Made by a program: the position numbers and the translations under genes
In this document: in pieces, positions 59,507 to 64,000 of the stretch
Layout of the letters: the number at the start of each line of letters is the position of its first letter
Position numbering within the stretch: position 1 is the first letter of the stretch
NCBI RefSeq assembly: GCF_037969875.1
Contig: NZ_CP150218.1
Coordinates: forward strand, 372,001-436,000
DNA from: Paenibacillus sp. FSL R7-0337
GTDB taxonomy: Bacteria > Bacillota > Bacilli > Paenibacillales > Paenibacillaceae
Length of the DNA: 64,000 bases
Direction: 5' to 3'
The notes under the pieces: model-generated
What the model was told of the DNA's origin: nothing
What the model saw: the letters and a program-made list of their open reading frames with translations, nothing else
The model's database searches: none

Positions 59507-62500
59507 TTGAAACAGAGAACAAGATGGCTTGCGGCGGTTCTTACTTTTATAATGTTAATCATGTCGCTGACTGCACTTGGATTACCGGCACAAGCTGGAG
59601 CGGTTCCTATTCCGCAATCCTTCGCCAAGGGCGCAGATGTCAGCTGGCTGCCGCAAATGGAAGCTGAGGGCCACAAATTCTATAACGATCAGGGAGACGA
59701 AGCGGACCTGCTCCAGATTCTGAAGGATCACGGTATTGATTCCATCCGCCTCAGGGCCTTCGTCAATCCGTCCGATGATCCGATTAACGGGCATAACAGC
59801 AGCGAAGAGATGGTTCAGCTGGCCTCGCGTGTAAGCGCTCTCGGCTTCAGGGTGATGGTTGATCTGCACTACAGTGATTCCTGGGCCGATCCCGGGAAGC
59901 AGGTTACTCCGGCAGCATGGGAGAGCGATAACCTGGAGCAGCTCAAAGCACATGTCTCGGAGTATACCGCTGAGGTGATGCAGGCGCTGAAGGACGCGGG
60001 GGTAACCCCCGAATGGGTGCAGATCGGCAACGAGATTAATAACGGGATGATGCACCCGCTGGGCAGCTACAGTAATACGGCGAATCTGGTGGAATTGATC
60101 CAGGCGGGATCACATGCGGCCAAGGCTGTTTTTCCTGAGACCAAAATCATTATCCACAGAGCCAACGGAGCAGATAGCGGTGTAGATCCTTTCTATGCTG
60201 GTCTGGTCGAAGCAGGGCTTAAGGACAGCGATTATGACATCATCGGGTTATCCTATTACCCGGATTCTATCTACACTTCTTCTATTAATGAACTATCCTC
60301 CAACATGAATCTTCTGGCTGCAAAATATGGCAAGGAGGTTATGGTCGTCGAGGTCGGCGGCGATGTCAGCAAGAATGTAGATAATGTGTATAACATGCTG
60401 GTTGCTGTGCAGAATGGCGTGAAGGCTGTACCTGGCGGCCAGGGAACAGGCGTGTTCTATTGGGCACCCGAGGGAGTCTATTTCGGCTATGGGCTGTCTG
60501 CCTGGAATCCGGACGGAAAGCCTTCCTTCGCGATGGATGCTTTTATTGAAGGTGCTTCTGCAATCAACCGGGTGCCGGTTCAGTCGGTGCAAGTGGAGAA
60601 GCAGGCCGCTATCCTTGAAGTAGGCGGAACCGGCAGCGTCAAGGCAACGATCAGCCCGGGGAATGCAACCTATAAGGGGCTGACCTTCACCAGCTCTGAT
60701 GAAGCCTTTGTCAAGGTAGACAAATATAAAGGGACGATCTCCGGGCTTGCTGCCGGGACCTCTACCGTAACAGCGGTTACGTATGACGGCGGATTTACAG
60801 ATTCAACTGAGATCACAGTCTCGCCAAGCACCAGCTTCATTCAGAATCCAGGCTTCGAGGACGGACTGAATGGCTGGAGCGTAAGCGGCGATAGCGCGGC
60901 GGTCAATGTGGAGTCGGATGCCCATTCCGGTTCGGCTGCACTGCACTACTGGAGCTCAGGGGCTGCGGAATTCCAAGTCTCCCAGACGGTCACCGGACTT
61001 GAGAATGGTACCTATCAGTTATCCGCTTGGGTCTCGGGCGGGGGCGGGGAAGATACGGCCGAGATTTTTGCGGGTAATCAGAAGCAGGCGTTCGTCAACA
61101 CAGGCTGGCAGCAATGGAGTAATCCAACCATCGATACCGTTGAGGTTACAGATGGAACACTGACACTAGGCGCTAATTTGAAATACGCGGGAGACAAGTG
61201 GGGGAATGTTGATGACTTCAAGCTGGTCAAAAAAGCCGGAGCCGTCAGCACCAATAATCTCACAGTGAACGGCGCGAAGTCCGACTGGTATCTGAGCGGC
61301 ACCAAGCCCGCTACCTTCGGAGACAGCAATGCTTCAGGCGGCTTCGATTATGGGGATGACAAGCCGGTTAACTTCAACCTTACTCATGAAATTAACGGAC
61401 TGGAGCCAGGAACCTATACCCTCCAGGCCAAAATCTTCGGGGACAAGGGCGAGCCTTCTCCAGGCTCGGTGATGTATGTGATCTCTGAGGGACAGACGTA
61501 TTCGGTGCCGGTTACCTATTCAGGCAGCGCCTGGCTGAAGCCCCGGACTCTGACGCTAAAGCATGTGCACATAGGGGAAGACGGCAGCGCATCGCTTGGC
61601 TTCAAAGTCATCACGGACTCAGACAATCATTACGGCTATCTGCAAGAGGTGACCTTCGTGCGTAATAGCACAACTGCACCTGAGGTTCCAAGTGAACCGG
61701 GAACACCTCCAACAACAGAGCCGGAAACGCCTCCAACAACAGAGCCGGGAACACCCCCGGTCACAGAGCCGGTGACACCTCCAGTAACGGAGCCAGTAAC
61801 GCCTCCGGAAGAGAATCCTGCGCCAAGTGCGGAAGCCAGCCCGGCACCAAGCCCGACTACAGCACCAGGAACGGGCTCCGGTTCAGGCTGGACAGCTCCG
61901 CTGGCAACAGCACAAGCGTCAGCTACACCGCCAGCCACACCGCAGCCGGAGATTCTGACTGTAACGGAGCCGAAGGTGAATGCACAGAACCAGATTGTGA
62001 TTCCAATGGCTGAAGGGCAGAGCGAAGTAAGAATTCCAGCTGACGCTGCGGCGCTTAAGGGAATTGCTGCGCTGAAGGTGGAAGGCAAGACGGTGACAGC
62101 CGAGATTCCAGGTAAGGTTGTTCAGCAGCTTCAAGCGTTGGCAGGAAGCTCAGCGAAAGGCAGCATGATCTCCGTCGGATTAACTCCATGGTCTGCGGAG
62201 CAAAAGGCAGCCTGGACTCTGCAGGCGAAAACCAAGAATGAGGCTGAACTGAGAACAGCCGGAGAAATGTTCAATCTGAATCTGTCTGTGCTGAATCAGC
62301 AGGGAGTTAAGACTCCGCTGGCCTCCTTCACCGAGCCTGTCAAGCTTCGCCTGAAGCTTCAGGCGAACGGCAATCCGAAGCTGGCTGGTGTGTATGCCAC
62401 TGCAGACGATGGAACGCTCGAATATGCAGGCGGATCCACGGAACAGTCCGTATTGACTTCACAGGTACGGCAATCCGGCAATTATGCTTTGCTGGAGTAT

Positions 62501-63043
62501 GACAAGAGCTTTGCAGATGTGAGTCCGGCAGACTGGGCCTACTCCGTCATTAAAGAAATGGCAGCCAAGCATATTATCGAGGGCGACCGGGAAGGCCGCT
62601 TCGCGCCGAAGAGAGAAGTGACCCGTGCCGAATTCGTTACGATGCTTGTCCGTGCCCTTGGGCTAAAAGCAGAAGGCATGAGTTCGTTCGCTGACGTAGA
62701 CAGCAGCAAGTGGTATTCGGGCGATGTGGCAGCCGCTTTTGCAGCCGGAATCGTCAAAGGGGACGCTACCGGCAAGTTCGCACCCGAGTCGCGTATTACG
62801 CGGCAAGAGATGGCCGCGCTGCTTGTGAGAGCCTACGAATTACGTTCGGGAAGTCCGGCTCCGGCGGATTCTTTGCCAGCTTTTGCCGATGCCGAACAGA
62901 TTGACCGCTGGGCTAAGGAGGCCGTGAGTGCCGCCGGTTCACTGGGCATCATTACAGGTACTCCAGACGGATTCCTTAAGCCCCAGGCCAATGCGACGCG
63001 TGCAGAGTGTGCGAAGGTATTGAGCTTGCTGCTTAATCTGTAA
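59507..63043 (+). CDS. Modular GH53 endo-beta-1,4-galactanase with SLH domains
   Basis: A 1178-residue secreted, cell-surface enzyme. The TTG start at 59507 follows GGGAGGT with 6 bases spacing. Domain order: signal peptide (1 to about 32), GH53 catalytic barrel (about 36-352) with acid/base E176 in QIGNEINNG and nucleophile E282 in VVEVGG, an Ig-like Big_2 domain (354-441), two carbohydrate-binding-like beta-sandwiches (444-575 and 582-720), a Pro/Thr/Glu repeat linker (724-815), a further domain (about 815-990) and three SLH repeats (about 1000-1178) for cell-wall attachment. It degrades arabinogalactan/galactan of pectin. The nucleophile is followed by VGG rather than the usual T-containing sequence. 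Confidence 0.92.
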   Translation: MKQRTRWLAAVLTFIMLIMSLTALGLPAQAGAVPIPQSFAKGADVSWLPQMEAEGHKFYNDQGDEADLLQILKDHGIDSIRLRAFVNPSDDPINGHNSSEEMVQLASRVSALGFRVMVDLHYSDSWADPGKQVTPAAWESDNLEQLKAHVSEYTAEVMQALKDAGVTPEWVQIGNEINNGMMHPLGSYSNTANLVELIQAGSHAAKAVFPETKIIIHRANGADSGVDPFYAGLVEAGLKDSDYDIIGLSYYPDSIYTSSINELSSNMNLLAAKYGKEVMVVEVGGDVSKNVDNVYNMLVAVQNGVKAVPGGQGTGVFYWAPEGVYFGYGLSAWNPDGKPSFAMDAFIEGASAINRVPVQSVQVEKQAAILEVGGTGSVKATISPGNATYKGLTFTSSDEAFVKVDKYKGTISGLAAGTSTVTAVTYDGGFTDSTEITVSPSTSFIQNPGFEDGLNGWSVSGDSAAVNVESDAHSGSAALHYWSSGAAEFQVSQTVTGLENGTYQLSAWVSGGGGEDTAEIFAGNQKQAFVNTGWQQWSNPTIDTVEVTDGTLTLGANLKYAGDKWGNVDDFKLVKKAGAVSTNNLTVNGAKSDWYLSGTKPATFGDSNASGGFDYGDDKPVNFNLTHEINGLEPGTYTLQAKIFGDKGEPSPGSVMYVISEGQTYSVPVTYSGSAWLKPRTLTLKHVHIGEDGSASLGFKVITDSDNHYGYLQEVTFVRNSTTAPEVPSEPGTPPTTEPETPPTTEPGTPPVTEPVTPPVTEPVTPPEENPAPSAEASPAPSPTTAPGTGSGSGWTAPLATAQASATPPATPQPEILTVTEPKVNAQNQIVIPMAEGQSEVRIPADAAALKGIAALKVEGKTVTAEIPGKVVQQLQALAGSSAKGSMISVGLTPWSAEQKAAWTLQAKTKNEAELRTAGEMFNLNLSVLNQQGVKTPLASFTEPVKLRLKLQANGNPKLAGVYATADDGTLEYAGGSTEQSVLTSQVRQSGNYALLEYDKSFADVSPADWAYSVIKEMAAKHIIEGDREGRFAPKREVTRAEFVTMLVRALGLKAEGMSSFADVDSSKWYSGDVAAAFAAGIVKGDATGKFAPESRITRQEMAALLVRAYELRSGSPAPADSLPAFADAEQIDRWAKEAVSAAGSLGIITGTPDGFLKPQANATRAECAKVLSLLLNL

Positions 63044-63063
63044 GCAAGAGAATAAGTAGAAGT

Positions 63064-63105
63064 AGAGCAGCGATTTTCCTGTTAAGGGGGCGCTGCTCTT
63101 TTTTA
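63064..63105 (+). terminator. Terminator after the galactanase gene
   Basis: AGAGCAGCG and CGCTGCTCT form a perfect 9-bp stem followed by TTTTTTA. Confidence 0.9.
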
Positions 63106-63141
63106 CGGTATAGGAAAATGCGGTTGCGAAAGGGGGAGTGG

Positions 63142-63218
63142 AATGTATGTGAAAAACCGATCACATTGGACAGCAGGAAGGCGAACGGACGAAATGTAGT
63201 CGGAAAACCGATCACATT
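63142..63218 (+). repeat. 51-bp-period hairpin repeat array C (two copies)
   Basis: Two copies of the 26-bp unit start at 63142 and 63193, exactly 51 bases apart, with 3 and 2 mismatches to the best copy, mostly in the left arm. The right part (AAAACCGATCACATT) is unchanged in both. The array begins 37 bases after the galactanase terminator, between two convergent genes. Confidence 0.88.
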
Positions 63219-63266
63219 GGACGGCGGCGAAGGCACAAGGAGCGAGAGGAGATTGCATCGTGCACC

Positions 63267-64000
63267 CTAGGTGTGAAACAGGCCGGTTCTAGCTCGCAGT
63301 TCCGCTCTAACTTCATCCGGAACTTCCTTCATCGTAAGGTCATCGCCCAGGAACAACAGCCAATTCGTGACTTCCTTCAGCTCCTCCGTGCGGTTGACCT
63401 CGACCTCCATTTTCAGGATAGCGGTAGTTTGGTAGGGGTTAGTATAGGACAGTGCCACCCTGAACGGGTGATATTTCCGGTATTGGGCAATGGCACGGGG
63501 ACCTAGCTCCAGGACAAGGTTGTTTTTCACCTGCTGCTTGCTCAGCTTCTCCTGAATTTTTTTGGTGCTCAGTCTCTTGGGTTCCGGTGAGGGGATGACA
63601 TCCGTAAGCTGATCAACCGGGATGATCCGTTTCCTGGAGGCGTCCAGGTCGAAGCACTCGATGAGCCACAGGCTTTTCTCCTGGTAGAGACGTAAAAGAT
63701 ACACAACATAAGAGATATCCTTCTGGTCTTCCCGGCAGGTGATTAACAGATAGCGGTCCGCCAGCAGGAGCCGGATCAGCTTGTCCAGCATAGGGTGGGG
63801 GAGATCGGACAGATCCAGCAGATCAGGATTGCCCGGGTAGGTACCCTCGAACAGCAGGATCTGATTGAGAAGAACAAGCTCCTCCTGCTGATTCTCCGAG
63901 ATGAGCCCCAGTAATTTCTCCGTCAGCGACTGGCGGCTCTTTAGATAAGGAAGTTGGCCGTTTCTTGTCGCCATGAAGGCAATGAACAGCGCTTTGACCT
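63267..64000 (-). CDS. WYL-domain-type transcriptional regulator (5' partial)
   Basis: About 244 residues of a protein whose reading frame is open to the window edge, so its N-terminus is outside; an ATG at 63974 is probably internal. The order of a short helical region, a central stretch with SLWLIECFDLDASRKRIIPVDQ and a C-terminal segment (FRVALSYTN; LKMEVEVNRTEELKEVTNWLLFLGDD) fits WYL/YafY-like regulators, which bind ligands through the WYL fold; the N-terminal helix-turn-helix would be upstream. The assignment is moderate because the WYL triad itself is not obvious. Confidence 0.55.
   Translation of the reverse strand, partial: VKALFIAFMATRNGQLPYLKSRQSLTEKLLGLISENQQEELVLLNQILLFEGTYPGNPDLLDLSDLPHPMLDKLIRLLLADRYLLITCREDQKDISYVVYLLRLYQEKSLWLIECFDLDASRKRIIPVDQLTDVIPSPEPKRLSTKKIQEKLSKQQVKNNLVLELGPRAIAQYRKYHPFRVALSYTNPYQTTAILKMEVEVNRTEELKEVTNWLLFLGDDLTMKEVPDEVRAELRARTGLFHT

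Overview
The window looks like a chromosomal segment of a Paenibacillus-like Firmicute. The evidence is a moderately GC-rich sequence with strong GGAGG-type ribosome-binding sites, many GTG and TTG starts, tightly packed operons (ATGA and TAATG overlaps), YesM/YesN-type two-component pairs beside sugar ABC transporters, a huge cell-wall-anchored (SLH) glycoside hydrolase, bacillithiol genes, LutABC, and cre-like sites. No phage, IS element, rRNA or intact tRNA was found. The first gene (solute-binding protein) and the last gene (WYL-type regulator) are cut by the window edges.

Layout. 1-6.6 kb: a complete family-5 (peptide/nickel type) ABC importer operon ending in a class V aminotransferase and an amidohydrolase. 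6.9-12.9 kb: a secreted protein of unknown function, a Cof-type HAD phosphatase, an Lsa-like ABC-F antibiotic-resistance ATPase preceded by a transcription attenuator, and a divergent AraC regulator / aldo-keto reductase pair. 13.1-22.9 kb: a carbohydrate locus (two permeases, lipoprotein receptor, YesM-type kinase, YesN-type regulator, GH2 hydrolase) with a cre-like site in front. 23-29 kb: a small AT-rich MazG gene followed by a structured non-coding stretch, a LysR/SDR divergent pair, an OmpR-type two-component system and a secreted copper-amine-oxidase-N-like protein. 29-36.4 kb: yojF-bshB2, acetyltransferase, a serine hydrolase, an MFS/LysR divergent pair and a second bshB2-like gene with a maltose-acetyltransferase-like gene. 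36.4-40.9 kb: lutABC divergent from aldA, together a route from lactaldehyde through L-lactate to pyruvate. 41-45.6 kb: DUF2239 protein plus alpha/beta hydrolase behind a twin-palindrome promoter, a BlaI/BlaR1-like pair, and a methyltransferase. 45.8-49.3 kb: flavodiiron protein, NADH:rubredoxin-type reductase, rubredoxin and a Crp/Fnr regulator (O2/NO reduction). 49.4-54.4 kb: a two-component system with an FtsX-type permease and its ATPase. 54.6-64 kb: a tandem P-loop protein, an EEP-family hydrolase, a glycerophosphodiester phosphodiesterase, a class C beta-lactamase-like hydrolase and a modular GH53 galactanase with SLH domains.

The most unusual signal is non-coding. Short arrays of a 26-bp hairpin repeat with an exact 51-bp period occur in three intergenic regions (6.7, 41.0 and 63.2 kb), each starting 32-39 bp beyond a terminator hairpin. 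A different repeat with the same 51-bp period and the same GAAAAA-type loop sits at 57.9 kb. A second, unrelated dispersed element (about 60 bp) occurs at 8.0 and 25.6 kb. All assignments come from reading the sequence and from recalled family motifs; no database search was run.
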